Below are positions 49,160-62,339 of a stretch of 64,000 bases of DNA, piece by piece. Each line of letters opens with the position of its first letter. The first letter of the stretch is position 1. The notes beneath the pieces are model-generated. The model was not told where the DNA came from. It saw nothing but the letters and a program-made list of their open reading frames with translations, and ran no database searches. The DNA is from Camelus bactrianus (taxonomy: Eukaryota; Chordata; Mammalia; Artiodactyla; Camelidae). The stretch covers positions 14,147,412-14,211,411 of the forward strand of contig NC_133541.1 of NCBI RefSeq assembly GCF_048773025.1. Reading direction: 5' to 3'. A program made the translations under genes and the position numbers.

Positions 49160-49700
49160 TTTTTTAAATTAAGCTTTTTATTTTGAGAAAATTGTAGGCT
49201 TACATGCAGCTGTAAGAAAAATACAAAGAAATCCCATGTACCCTTTACCCAGTTTCCCCCAATGGTAACTTCTTACAAAACCATAGCACAATAATGCAAC
49301 CAGAATGTCGACACTGAGACAGTCAAGATGCAGAACGTCTCCATCACCTCAGGGTCCCTCAGGTGGCCCTTCTGTGGTCACGCCCACTTCCTGCCATCTC
49401 CCCACCCCTTCCTGGACCCCTGACAAACACTAATATGTTCTCTATTTTCATAATTTTTAAATTCAAGGAATGATATATAAATGGACTCGTGCCATATACA
49501 GCCTTTGAGGATGGGCTTTTTTCACTCAGTGCAATCAGAGAATCATCTACGGTGTTCATGTATCAGTAATTGTCCTTTTTATCGCTCAGCAGTACTCCAG
49601 GGCATGGACGTGCCATATCGTGTTCCATCATTCACCCACTGAAGGAGGTCTGGGTGGCTTCCAGCTGTCTGTGAGCGGAGCTGTGGGCAAGTGGGCTTCA
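49160..49700 (-). mobile_element. LINE-1 3' region, minus strand (L1M-type)
   Basis: 'aagaaatcccatgtaccctt', 'acccagtttcccccaatggt', 'agtcaagatgcagaacgtct', 'cttttttcactcagtgcaat' and 'cattcacccactgaaggagg' are the reverse of old L1 3' sequence. No coding frame is preserved. Confidence 0.88.
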
Positions 49701-49704
49701 CAAT

Positions 49705-50920
49705 GCTGTCAAACTAAAATTTTGGCTGTGCCTTTTCATTAGGGAGCCATTTCTCCAGAGAAGCCTCCAATCTTCTATGGGGTTGGAGGGTACTTTCTGG
49801 CTGCAGGAAAATACAGGCACTGAGCTCTGGGAAGTGTTTCTGGCATCCGGTTGTAGAAAATGGGCTGAGAATTCTACCATCATTGGGCCAACTCTCAGTT
49901 CATGTGCCCGCTTTCAGGTCTGTGCCTCACCTTGTTTCTGCGCTCATCAGTAACGATTAGGCTGGGGCCTCTTGGAGTTCTAGAGCGTCTTTCCAGTCAG
50001 GGCTGGGGGTCGGTGGTTTAGAGGTGGTTGCGTCGGATGAATGGTTGGTGAGGGGATCGGTGGGGGGTACGTTCATTCTACACAGGGACTTTCATCCCCC
50101 ACCCCCCGGCACTGCCCCTCTGCCTTTGGGGATCTGCCACCTCCAAGTCTTCCAAAGAATTACAGTTTAAACCGTTTTCTTTTTCATTAAAGGGACCACT
50201 TGAAGAAGTATTGTTGTGAATTGTGGAACTGTGATGCTTGATCTGGGTTGACAGAATCAGCAGGAGCTGTGGGTCAGAATCTACATGACTCAGGATGCTG
50301 GCTGTTAACAAGCAAACACTGAAAGCCGTATTAAGAACACTAAGCGGTTACCAACTTGAAAGTCAGTTTGTACTCTTTGGAACATTAGAATGCATTCTTC
50401 CACACACATCAATGGGGTGTAAAAATAATTCTAATTTGGCACCAAATAGACTTCGCTCTGTTACTCTGCCCTAGGGCCAGTAGGGGGAGTATGTGCTTCC
50501 CTTTTCTTGATGCCAAGGACGCAAGCGGAGAGAACAAAATTGTTTACTGGAATGGACTTTAAACATCAGAATATCTTAGGTTAAGTAACTGGTTTTGATT
50601 GGATGTACTTAACAGTCAGAGAAATGTGTACCTTCTGAATAAAGAGGCGGTAAAGGCAGAGTGCCAGTGCCAGGGGAAGCAGCACTGGTTACTCAGTGAA
50701 TACTCTCGAGCACATGCCATCCATCCCATGACGGCACTTACTTATCCACACTTTCCGTCCCTCTCCATGTAGCGGACGTCTGAGTCTCTTTACTGGACTC
50801 TAAATCTCATTTTAAACAAATGATGCCAATGCCTTCTAATGCAAGTGAGATAAAGCCTACTTTTTTTTTTTATCATGAATATTGCAGGTCAAATGAATGA
50901 ATGGAAACGATCAATGACTC
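49705..50920. other. No recognised gene
   Basis: Noncoding sequence, GC-richer near 49900-50110. A T-run is at about 50863-50872. A CTCF-like word at 50477 is noted in the findings. Confidence 0.4.
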
Positions 50921-51024
50921 TAATAACTTAATCTATTGCTTAATATACATCACACCCAGGGCTAAGCATTTTATAGATATTTGTTTACTTATTCTGACAA
51001 CCACCATATACGATTTTGTATCAG

Positions 51025-51425
51025 TCAATTTAGATTAAGTTATCCTGCAATAAAAAGTAGCCCCTAGATCTCAGAGGACTATGACAGCACATATTTATGT
51101 TTTATTCACATGACGTGTCCATCGTGGGGCTGTATCCCCGGGACCCAGAAGGCAGAGCAGCCTCTGCGTGGACGTTTTAGTCTCAGGTGACGGGACAGGA
51201 GAGGTGGCAAACCATAAGCTGGTTCTTAAAACTTCTGTTCACAGTCACTTCTCCCCTCCATTCAATGGCCAAAGTAAGTCCCACGGCCCCTCCTGACCTC
51301 CCTGTGTCAGGGAGGTTTTATTCTATTTCCTGGAGACACACCTCAAATCATGTGGCCAAGTCTGATATCAGCCAGGGGGGAAGTACCATCTTGCATCCAG
51401 AAAAGCAGCAAATATTTTGAGTAAA
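51025..51425 (-). mobile_element. MaLR-like LTR fossil, minus strand
   Basis: 'ttttattcacatgacgtgtc', 'gggacccagaaggcagagca', 'tcacttctcccctccattca' and 'caaatcatgtggccaagtct' follow the reverse order of an old MLT1-type LTR. Diverged; ends approximate. Confidence 0.6.
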
Positions 51426-52164
51426 ACAACCCATCGCAGACAAAATGAAACCAGCAAAACCAAACCAAAACATAACGTCAAGGACTTAATAAAGCAGAAA
51501 TGTTAGAATCAAACCTTGTATGCCACTTTTTTTAAAACAGAGAAAGAACTAATTTTCACCTGCATGTTATTATTTCAGGAGGTAGTTGGGAAAGGGAAAA
51601 AAAAAAGTGAAGATATTATCTTTAAGGACTAACACCAAGAGATTTCCTTACAAAAGGGCCCATCTGATGTTATTTCTACAAATTAAATTCAGGTTCTAAA
51701 AATCTAGATTTCAGACAGCTTAGGTGGTCTCAAAGGGGATCCTGTTTCACTTTGGGGAATTCTGTAATGTTTCACATTCATCACGTAACTCTGAAACTTG
51801 CCAAATGTGCGACATAGCTGAGGCAGCGTTATCGTTTTAAGAGGAAATAATTTCACATCACCAGAAGCATATTGTAAACTCTTAGGTACCTAGCCAGTCT
51901 TTGCATTTTATTTCCTTTCTCCTGTTGCATAAAGTCTTTTCTGTCAAGCAAATACTTATCAAGACACATAAGTACATACCCCCCATGCTAGAAATTTTTT
52001 TCTAGTTCATTAGAATGTTCATTAAAAAGTCACCCCTTCTCTGGGTCTAGCGTTTATCACAGTACGGCAAGTAGCCAACCAGGTGCCAGTGTTTTCTTGT
52101 ACAAGCCTGCCACCTTGTGGTCACTTGGAAAACCAGACTTGGCAAAACAAGTGCTCTGCAGTAC

Positions 52165-52295
52165 TTTTCCTTCAATAAGTATTTTTTGACCTCCCAGTGT
52201 GTACCAAGCGGTGTCCTAGGTACTCAACTTATGACCGTTAATGAAATGGACAAGAATCTCTGCCCTCCTGGTGCTTACGTTTTAAAGGATAAAGA
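52165..52295 (+). repeat. L2-like LINE 3' fragment
   Basis: 'caccaagcggtgtcctaggt'-like words, and 'tctctgccctcctggtgctt' with 'acgttttaaagga', match the L2 3' end in order. Confidence 0.65.
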
Positions 52296-53415
52296 CTTGC
52301 GTATGTAAGTTAAAATTTGGAAATGTGACCCCCTTTTATAACCTGTTAACCTAATATCCTATGGGCATGTGTGCCGTCTTCTCGATCACTTCTCCTGCTT
52401 TATGTGAGCTGCTTTAGGTCAGCTCTTCCCTGTCTTATTCTGTGGATCCAATACCTCTTTCCCTGTCAAAGACTCAAGGACCCTGCACCTGTAATTACCC
52501 CCCTCTCCCCTATATTCTCAATCTTCCTCCCTCTCGCACATACACATGCTCCAATAGCTGACATCAAAACAAAACAAAACAAAAAACCAAAAAAGCCCTT
52601 TCCTTAATCCCAAATGCTCTCTAGCTAATGCTGCATTTCTCTGCTTTCCATCGCAATAAAATTTTCCAAAGTTTTTAATCCCTTGTGTCCACAAGAACCT
52701 CGTCCACCTTGTTCATTGCTGAATTCTACTCCTCAGAACAGTTCCTGGCATTTAATAGGTGCTTGATAAATGTTTAGTTTGCACATGAATTCCTTTTGCA
52801 AGAATGGTGACTCCCATCAGTCTTTGGTTTCTGGGTAAACTGGTATTTGGAAAACAGAAGTAAACAAGGCATTAAATCGATGAGAATCACGCTTAGCCCT
52901 TGGGAAGATGCCTGAACCTCATGGCTTCCCAATTTGTAAAATGAGGAACTGGACTACATTGGAGATGACAATTACCTATCAGTCTTGGGGTGAGATCTAA
53001 TTAGTAGTGGCATCTTGGGTACAGTATTACAAAGAATGTTCTGGCTAGGAGAAGCCTGCTGTCATTGACTGATATGGATTGATCAGTGACAGCCACTGGT
53101 TGTGGCTGTGTACACTTGAGTCACGTGGTTTCCCTCCGCTCTGAAAGTAAAGTGATTTAAAAAGACAGAGTCTCAAAACCTTGTTGTTTCAACTGCATTT
53201 TAGATTTGAACAAAACTTAAACCTTTGAGCAGTTCTCAACATTTAATGATAGAGTAAGAATTAGACTCAACATTACAAACGATGATCTCCAGGAATAAAT
53301 CTAAGATGAGTGGAAACAGATCTAACACCTACATATTTAGCCAGAGTTCATCTGATGTCTTATAGCATCAAGGAAAGGCCTTTTACTGTATATTAAAAAT
53401 GTTCCTTTCAGAAAA

Positions 53416-53790
53416 ATGTCCTGCACTGTCTGCTGTTTATTATGCCTAGTATTTTATTTCCCTGTAAGATGTGTTATCTTCTCTTCTCTTAAGTTGGCTG
53501 GATTCATTTGCTTTCTTTGCTCCATCTTGCTTCTTTATGAGGAGGTAATTCCAGGCCAGACTGACAAATATTTCAAGCTATATTTCAATTACAGGGACAA
53601 TACATGTGAAATTAATGAGATTAAGACACAATACACCTCAGAAGGGAGGGTAAGCCCTTTTAAATGGAAATCGGGATTAAATGGAAATTTTCATCACTTT
53701 ACAGTTCAGTTAGTTATAAATGTTTTGAGTGGATTAAAAAGCCATCTGAATGGATATGAAGACTTAAAAGAATGTGTGGAGTTATCTTAG
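53416..53790 (+). other. 124-codon open frame, probably chance
   Basis: An ATG-to-stop frame of 124 codons begins MSCTVCCLLCLVFYFPVRC and is hydrophobic at its N-terminus. It is preceded by 'ttcctttcag', which resembles a splice acceptor. I recognise no domain, there is no CpG-rich promoter nearby and the codon use is AT-driven. It is listed only because it is the longest frame in this area outside simple repeats. Confidence 0.12.
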
Positions 53791-53849
53791 TGAAAAGAAA
53801 AGACAGTGACTGGAGATCTTAGCAGGAAGAAATTCTTAATGACCTAGAT

Positions 53850-54065
53850 CAGGTTGGGTAAATTGTAGCCCTTGGGTCAAAGCTGACTGCCAACATGTTT
53901 TTGTAAATAAAGTTTATTGGAACACGGCCCTATCCATTTGTTTTTATGTTGTACGTGGTTGCTTTCCTGTGACAATGGCAGAGTCCCCAGTGGCAGACAG
54001 AAATCTCGTGGCTTGCAAAACCTAAAATATTTAGTATTTGGCTCTTTCTAGAGTATGAGTTTCTC
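53850..54065 (+). mobile_element. hAT (Charlie-type) element, third copy
   Basis: 'ttgtaaataaagtttattgg', 'aacacggccctatccatttg' and 'gtggcttgcaaaacctaaaa' match the family at 473-673, in the opposite orientation to it and the same as 25.5 kb. Confidence 0.75.
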
Positions 54066-54069
54066 CATT

Positions 54070-55535
54070 AGATTTTATATTTTTGAAGGGAAGGATTCTA
54101 AGTTTAACCTTGGTTTTTAATTTCTCTTAAAAAAATATCAATCCCTTTAAGATGATCAGTTAACAACAACTTTAAGAAACATAGTATAAAACATAAATTG
54201 ATGCAGTGGGTGGCATTTTCTATCAGTAGTTACCTGTGTCCTTTAAGCCAACTCTGTTTTTCTTTGCTCTCAGAGAAAGTTCTGTACCTTCTGCTTCCCC
54301 ATCCTCAGCTGGGCTCTGCAGGGTGTCCCACCAAGAAGGGCGCTCTGCACAGCAGGACATCAGGGCCATGACCTTCCAGCCTGGATGCTTCCCAGGAGCC
54401 ACTTAAGGCATCTTTGAGTCCATCCAGTTGGTTGGTTGGTTGGTTGGTAACAACTGCCCTCAAGAGTCTTCCTTCCTGGTCCAGGCTGCCTCTTCCAGCC
54501 TCTGGAGCAATTTCCAGGCCCTTGGGAAGATTTTAAGCAGCTGCCAACAAGATGTAAGGTGTCTGTCGCTTGCCAGACTCCCAGGGCACCCCTTCAGGAA
54601 GAAATGGGGGTGCCCTCTATTTCAGCCAAAATATAAGCCAAGGTCTTAAGTTTAAAAGAAAACCTTAAAATACAAATATTTCTTATTATTTTTCTGCTAA
54701 CACAATACTCAAGTCAATTCTTGTGCTGCAGTGTTTGCTTAAAGTTCACATCAAAATGCCTGGCTTTTAGTAAGAAGCAGCTAAGCGAGAGGGGAGGATA
54801 ATTCCCTGATGGCCACCCTGAAGTCTCCTAGGAGCCTGGAGTCCCAGGTTGAAAACTTCTGCCTGAGACTGAAGTGCAGAGGTGGCATCACCGCCTGGGG
54901 TGAGGGTGGACACATATTCTGAACAGACCTCGCTCCCTTAATGGACAGTGTGCACAGTCCAGGGAGAGGGTTCCTGCTTCCTTCCTGCACCCTCCATCCA
55001 CTCGGAGAATCTTCCTGTGTGCTCCAGCACAAAGATGCTGGTCTGGACCACATTATTTTTACTCTTTTCATACAGATACTTCAGCAGAATTATACTAAGA
55101 TGGTTTCTGCAGTTTGCAGGTTGATATAATAAATTACCTCATGAGAGAATTTCCTTATCTCCAGTAAAAATCATTATCGAAAAATTATTTTTAAGAAAAA
55201 CAGTATCTTTTACATAAAGGGATATAGAGATATGTTCTCCTTAAAGTTGATTGCTGGGAAGAGTTGCCCCTTCTGACGCACCTGAAATGTTTTCTGTTAT
55301 GAGAAATATCAATACACCATAATATTTCGATTTTTTTTCCTCTTGGCTGCCAGGAAGCTTAGAGTTAAATTCTTTGTGCAAACAGAGTGTCATACTTCAG
55401 GTTTTCCGTCAGAACTATCTGTGCCCTCCTGTCTTCCCTGATTCGGTCCTTAACTCTAATTTTTTTATTCCTTCCTTAATGGTCCTGTTGGTGGTGCTAT
55501 AAAACCAGCTTCTTTAAGACACATTTTCTGAATGT
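54070..55535. other. No recognised feature
   Basis: Noncoding sequence with a short (GGTT)5 run at about 54428-54448. No named repeat. Confidence 0.4.
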
Positions 55536-55544
55536 GTTTTCTGA

Positions 55545-55745
55545 ATTGGCTGAAGGCCTTAAATCCATTTTCTTATATAATTTTCAGAACAACTCAGTGA
55601 AGCTGGTAATTTTCCCATTTTCTAGATGAAACCACTAAGGTTAAAAGGCAGGGAGGATTGTGTTCAAACTCATAATTCTAGAAAGCGGAGGCAAAGTTAG
55701 GATTTGAAACCATTACCGTCTAAAAACTGAGCTTGTCAGCTCAGC
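55545..55745 (-). repeat. MIR SINE fragment, minus strand
   Basis: 'taattttcagaacaactcag', 'ttttcccattttctagatga' and 'agttaggatttgaaacc' fit the reverse MIR. Confidence 0.75.
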
Positions 55746-56586
55746 CCCTGAGATGGACAGTTTCCCCAAGTCATACTGCGGTGGAGTTCAACAGATGTAA
55801 AGATGGGATCAATTTTTCCATGGACGAAATGATCACAAGGATGAACAGTGAGAAGACTTTAATCTACAGAGTTGATAGTAACTTTTTCATAGGAGACTGA
55901 GACTGTTACACCAGATTAAATCCAAGCAGTGAACCAACACTGGAAAGACAGCATCTAATCCTGTTGGTAATTGAATATATGCAACTTAAAACGTTGATGG
56001 ATGGATCTCATTTCTAGAAACTGAAACTGAGGAAATATTTTAAAAGATGAGAACTATGTGTTTGAAGCTGTCATCGCAGGATTATCAGGAGTAAAAGCCA
56101 GAAAGGAGACAATAATTGTCTTCAATAGAAGATAAAATGCTTAAGTGACTTTGATTTAGCAGCAATGACGCTCTAGATGCCCACTCAAATACACCGAGGA
56201 AGACATAAAACACAATGTTTCACAGAAATCAGAACTTTGTGTTGATTATGGGTTCATTAACCAAAAAGTAAGTTAATATCTGATGGAGTAGCAGGGACTA
56301 ACTTTAGGCTAAAATCTTCTTGTTTCTGCAATCATCTCAAAAGCTTGGGATGCGGGCTGGGGTGGTCTCTTGCATTAGAAGTGGGTTGGATTAGGACCAA
56401 AAGGGAAGTGCCAGGGCTTCGACACATTCTTCATCCAAACTGAGCCACTAATTTAAAGGTGAAGAAGCAAAAAGATGCAAGAAGCAGAAGCGTAGTGTTA
56501 AAATACCGGGTGCTCGAGAGGCAGTTTCCACATAGGGACTGCCTAGCCCAGAGCCGGTTTCTGGAGCAATGTACCAAATGATATAT

Positions 56587-56762
56587 ATTCTTTTAAAAAA
56601 AATATTATATTTTTTTATTTACTATTATATCATTTTATTTTACTTTATCTTGGTGGGGGGAGGTAATTAGGTTTATTTATTTTTAGAGGAGGTACTGGGG
56701 ATTGAACCCAGGACCTCAAGCAGGGTAAGCATTGCTCTACCACTGGAGCTATACCCTCCCCT
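56587..56762 (-). mobile_element. Camelid tRNA-derived SINE (Vic-1 type)
   Basis: Minus-strand copy: A-tail reverse at left, 'ggtactggggattgaaccca' (reverse B box), 'ctctaccactggagctatac' (reverse A box). A 13-bp perfect duplication, CCAAATGATATAT, lies at 56574-56586 and 56763-56775. Confidence 0.93.
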
Positions 56763-56779
56763 CCAAATGATATATTCTG

Positions 56780-58655
56780 ATTCCCAAAGTAATGAGTGGT
56801 TATTGCAAAAACATTCATTCAACATAGAACTTCAGAACATGGTATTAGAAAGCTGAGCAACCCTCCACCCACCTCTGAAATGACACCGATTCCCAGTGAG
56901 AGCTACTATTAGCAGTTTGGGCTGCAGTCCTGCAGATATTTCCCATGTATTTATTTATAATGTAACATAAGGACAATCATACTCTCTATATTGTTCAGCA
57001 GCTTACTTTAGGCACCTTAGAAGCTGTTTTTGACATCTTTCCTTTTGTTTGACTTTGATCAGATGAATATTTTAATCACTACAATGAAACTGCTTTTCTT
57101 TTTTGTTTCCTGTCCTCCAGGAATGCTGATGTTTTAAGACAGGAACCACGATTTTCTAGTTGTGTTCAATACCCTGGTCCACCACTGTGATGGTCTGCCT
57201 CATTGTCACAGATGGTTCCCCTTAAAACTACTGACACCATAGCTGGTTTTTTTTGTTTTTTTTTTTTGAGGGGGGGGTGTTTCTTTGTTTTTGGATATCC
57301 TCAACTATTTATGCCAGTTTTTTCCTTAATATATTTTAAGCCTGGCTCTCTCATTTCTGACTATACTTTTTTATGTTTGGGGAGAAGTCATTCTTTCTGA
57401 CACTGAATTGGACTTATCTGAGTAGGGGATTCCTGGTCTTGAGAAGCAAGAGGATCACAGCATCTGACCGAGAGACTTAGGGAGTCTGTCCAAAGGGCGG
57501 AGTTAGGTTGCTGTTGGAATTTGACAGTATTTGCACTTGGAGAAGTCGGCAAAGCTGCATCCCTTAATTTACAGCCCAAATGCACATCCTCAGCGGTCTC
57601 TTTGGCAACTAGCTTTTGCACTCACCAGTTTGTTTTGGCCACCATTCCTTGCACTGCAGTTAAAGTAAAAATATTTTCATGACCAGTAGGGTCTGATCAG
57701 AGAGCAGGAGCTGGTGGTAACAAGGAGCGGGGCTGGACTTAAGGTTCACACTATTTAACGCTGGAACCTCGGTAGTCTCGTTTACCCAAAAGGGAAGCCA
57801 CGTGAAAAACTGCTCTACAACATTCTTTATGCCATTGTAAAGTAACTTGTTATTTGAAGGGTTTAACCGGTGATTATGGGGGAAGGGTAGCCAAGGAATT
57901 AAGGACTATTTTCCCAAGACTAAAGTCCCTCTGTTCTAATCCCCTGCCCTGTGTCTGTAGAAACAGGCAGGCACTGCCTGAAAAAAGCCCTCAATGGTTA
58001 GTGAGGCAAATGTCCCTGGATCACCGGTTTTATGTATTTTCTTCATAGAAAATGTGATGAGTTGAAAAATTGCTTTGAGATTGAAAGGATTGATGGGGGT
58101 GGGATTGTGGGCGGGATTCTGGACTATGAAAGGGAGAAGGCAGTTGGGAATGAGAACTGTTTAGGTAGGGTATAATGTTGTGTTTTATCCATTTTTTATC
58201 GTGGGCAAAAATGTTCCCAGTGTGGTGCTCAGGCCAGGTTGCTCCTTCCACTTCAAATCCAAGGTTTCATGGTAAATACACAATTCCTTAGGCTTCCCAG
58301 CTATCCTGTTACAGGACATACCCAGGAGGGTGAACTAGGGGACCTGCCGTTAAGCTGTTTTTTTCCAGTCACCCAGCGTGGAGTGACAGAGTGGAATTCA
58401 GAATCCCTGATGGGAACCTTGGCCATTGCTCTGCAAGGGGGCGCCTAAATTTGTGTTCTAGTCCAGCTAGATGGCAAGAAGGGCTCAGGGTGCAACTCAG
58501 TCCCTGCTAAAAGGAAAATCACTGTGAAATCTTTGCACCTCCAGACCTGCTACTTGCTGCAGACACCGTGTACCATGGCAAGAAGCAGTCCCCCATGCAG
58601 CGTGTGCTCTTCCCAAAAAAAAAGAATCAGGTCTTTTCCAGCCTCATGCTCTTTC
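56780..58655. other. No recognised feature
   Basis: Noncoding sequence with T- and G-runs near 57247-57278. No named repeat or convincing frame. Confidence 0.4.
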
Positions 58656-58659
58656 AAAC

Positions 58660-58870
58660 CACGGGATTCTCAACCTCCTCATATTGACATGTTGGGATGG
58701 ATAATTGCCCATTGTGGGGCTGTTCTGCATGTAGGATGTTTAACAGCAAACCTGATCTTTACCCATGAGATGCCAGAGCACTTATCCGCCTTATACTCCC
58801 TTCCCCCAAAGCCTCCAGATACTCCCACAGTCCTCTGGGGAGCAGAAGAGCCCCTGCTTGAGACCGACTG
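58660..58870 (-). mobile_element. MER20 hAT element, minus strand
   Basis: 'ggattctcaacctcctcata', 'ggataattgcccattgtggg', 'gctgttctgcatgtaggatg' and 'agagcccctgcttgaga' are the reverse order of MER20. Confidence 0.85.
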
Positions 58871-59399
58871 ATTGAAACAAAGGAAGCCCTTTCACTGGGC
58901 TATGTGAAGGGTGAGGTTGTAATAATGGTGCTGGGGGCAGGGGATAGAAAGGGAGAAGGATGCGATACATATACAGATTTCAATATTTTCCTTGGATTAA
59001 AAATGATTAATATTCTTAAGAAAGAAAAGCTGTCTACTTTTCTACGTAATATTGGCTGTTTGGTCTTTCGCTTGATTTGTAGAAGAGATCTTGTGATCAA
59101 ATTACAGCAGTTCAGTCCTCCACCCAATACTTAGCCGTCGAGCTGAACTGATCAAATTCCCTACATGGGTGTCTGAGGGCTCGCGTTAATTCAGTGGCCT
59201 TGAACGGGAGCCAGTCAAAAAGATGTCAAGCAGAGGTGGCTGGAGTGACACGGGGTGACACTACTGTCACTGTGCTTTTTGCTTCATTCATGTTGGTCTA
59301 CATGTTTTACTTGGGACCTGAATTCCCTTTTTACTGTTTAGGAGGAAAGGATGGGGAACTGAGGAAGATGCTAAACCTTGGTGGGTGATATGAGAGGTA

Positions 59400-60660
59400 C
59401 CAAGAGGGGAGTTATGGGTGAGGTTTGGAGGTGAGATGAGATGAGGTCGATGTAATCATCTATTGTACGCGTCTCAACTGACCATAGATACGATTTGAAA
59501 AGCTAAGCACATGTTGAAGTTGTCATAAACCTACTAATTTAGGTGCCAATGAGTCCATGACATTGCAAGCAATTCTATGGCAAATCCTTTAGCAAAAATC
59601 AGTCATCACTGAATCATTTATCTTTTTGATGAATATTTTCATAATGCAGGTTATGCTTCACTGAAGCAAAATGTGTAGGCAATTGAAGATGACAGTGGAA
59701 TTCATTTTACAACCCAGGAAGTCTAGCTTTGTTTATTAAAGAATTATTCATTCCTTTTGGAGAGTAAAGCCATTTTTATTTTCATGACTGTAATGTTGAA
59801 AGGTAATTAAATTTGTCATAAATTGCACCTTTAACATAGACTCCCAAGTTCATTAGTCTGTAATCTAAACAGCTAGTGACATCCACAATAGTTAATATTA
59901 AAAATTTTCTAAACTCCAGAGCTTTAAATGCTTATTCATTAATTCCCTAAGTATGTGTTGAAAAAAAAAAAAAACTTTCAAGAGCATGCAAATTAAAAAT
60001 GAAGATGTTAGATGAACAATTAAAAATGAGACTAAAAACATCACCAAATTGGATTTTACATAGTAATGTGTTGAGATATAATATTTTGGGTACCATTTGA
60101 TGTATAACTATAAATTCTGGAAAAGCTTCCATTCTTAGGATTAATAGCACTATGAGCCAGTTACATCATTATGTCATTAAAGAATTCTTTTAAAAAATCT
60201 TTTAAATGAACAACTAAATCTGATGGAAGACAAAACTGAGGAGACCTGCAGTCTCATTGGTGTAAGCTTTTGCCTCCCATTTCTGTGGCAACCTGTGATC
60301 CGTATTCCAATCACACCTTTAAAAGGCTTGCTTTCTCCATCATGAAAATTTAGCTGGAAGCACTGAAAGTACCAAATTATAATTTTTATGTTTTTTTTCA
60401 AAAATCAGAAAAAGAGAAGATAGAACTGAGATAACATCCAGAGATTTATCATGGAACCACAATAGGAACATATGTTTACGAATTTTAAGATAAGTTTACA
60501 TGCCTGGAAGATCACAGGGACAAAAACTGAATGCTAAATGAGACAGCTACACAGATATTCCATAACAAGTACACTCAATAAATGCTTTGAGCATAAAATT
60601 GCTAATGCTTATTCAATTTAATAAGTTAAAGACTTAGACACTTGCTCACAACAATTAAAC
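59400..60660. other. Repeat-poor AT-rich block, possible noncoding regulatory DNA
   Basis: Roughly 1.2 kb without a recognisable repeat, rich in TAATTA, ATTAAT and TTTGTTTA-like words (homeodomain- and forkhead-like). It lies 2-3 kb upstream of the CpG-island promoter. Only comparison with other mammals can show conservation. Confidence 0.35.
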
Positions 60661-60671
60661 AAAAATTTAGA

Positions 60672-60905
60672 GCCCAATAGTTTTCAACCTGGAGTGATTT
60701 TTGCCTCCCAGGGCACATTTGGCAATGTCTGGAGACATTTTGGTTGTCACAACTGGTGATGGTGGTGATGGTCGTATGTGTTACTGGTAACTAGTGGACG
60801 GATGGAGGCCAATAATGATGCTGAACAGACTACAGTCCACTGGGCAGGTCCATCCCCCCGACAACAGAAAATTATCTGCCCCAAACAGGAGGGTGAGAAC
60901 TACAT
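60672..60905 (+). mobile_element. MER20 hAT element, plus strand
   Basis: 'tttgcctcccagggcacatt', 'tggcaatgtctggagacatt', 'ggttgtcacaactggtgatg' and a terminal 'gagggtgagaact' give a near full-length MER20. Confidence 0.93.
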
Positions 60906-62339
60906 CTAGCTTCATGGAGGGTGTGCTGGAATGAGGGTCAATTAATACTGACCATATTAAATTGTTGAATATTTATGTTCAAATAAATTAAAAGCTTTAG
61001 AGGTAACCCTAGTTGTAATTTGCTTCCCTGTTCTTATGCCATGTTTCTCTTATACCATATTCTTTGTTCTTTCATTTCAATGGCAGAAAGACAAAAGAAG
61101 AAATGAAAAAGACAGCAAAATTCCTCTGCCCCTGGCTTTAACATGTGAACATTTCCAGCCTGCATTGCCTTTGTCTAATTTAGTGTGGTTCATATAAACT
61201 GTCAACACCTGTGCAGTCCAGGAGTCTGTTCCGCTGCAAAACCTCTAGCGTAGTATGGGGTCTTCACGGCCACCCAGATTCATTTAAAATAGTAATTAAA
61301 TTCTGGTAAGTTTTTTCCTATTAATTGAAAATGGACTTACCTTTCCCCAGCTGAATGCAGATGCAATTGCCTTTGGAGTCTGCCTCTCTAAATATGGTTA
61401 CATTTTGTCACCCTGATTTTGGATAATATTCCTGCTCTCAAATCCACGCCCAGGTCAGGAGGGCAGAACCATCCTGGAGAACCAGCAGCTCCATCCTTTT
61501 TTTTTTTTTTTCTTTGCTGAGATGTAGGCGACCATGAAAGTAATCCAGACACAGCCAGAGGGCGCCCAAATGCCGCAAATGAGAGTTCCAAAGGTTCAGA
61601 TGGGTTTTGCGGGAAGGTAAAATTGGCTTTTGTTTAGTGAGAGTTACCGTTGTAAGCGATGTCATATTACGTTATTATTATCTTTGCATTTGCTTGCCAA
61701 CGGATAAGCAAGGTGAGCATATCTGCCCACCCGGGTGGTTATTTCTTATCTCGGTATTAAACAAAGTCCCAGGCCCCCGGGACACCCTGACACACCGCAG
61801 TTGGCCACGGTTTTGATCTGTGCGTCTCTGAGCGGCACTGTGCGGGTTGCCTCGGCTAACTCAGTCTTCCTGAGAGCTGGCTGCCATCAAAAACCGACGG
61901 TTCCTTTCCCAGGGCTCTTGTCTTCACTCCCTCCTCTCCCAAGTCCCGAGAGCACCCTCGCAGGGGCAACGCCGCTCGCCTGGACAGCTGGAACTTAGCG
62001 CCGCGCTCGCCCAAAGCCGCAGCTTTCGCGGCTCAGCCCAGCGAGTGCGGGAGCCGCCAGCCCAGCGCGCTTGGTCCCCCCGGGGGCGCCGCCCAGACGC
62101 GTCTACCGTTGGAGGCCACCCTCAAACCCGCGGGCATCTGTCCTGACGGGTTGAGGGGAGCTAGCAGGTCACCCCCAACCTCACTGCCTGCCCGGGTATC
62201 GGAATCTCAGCCAGACGTCTCGAGCGGCCGGACTGGGATGCTGAGACAGGTAGCAGGTGGCAGGGGGCGTCATTCATCACCTCCAGGCAGCCCTCTGAGT
62301 GTGAGCGAGAGCCCGAGCACTTCTTTTCCAACCGTTCCA

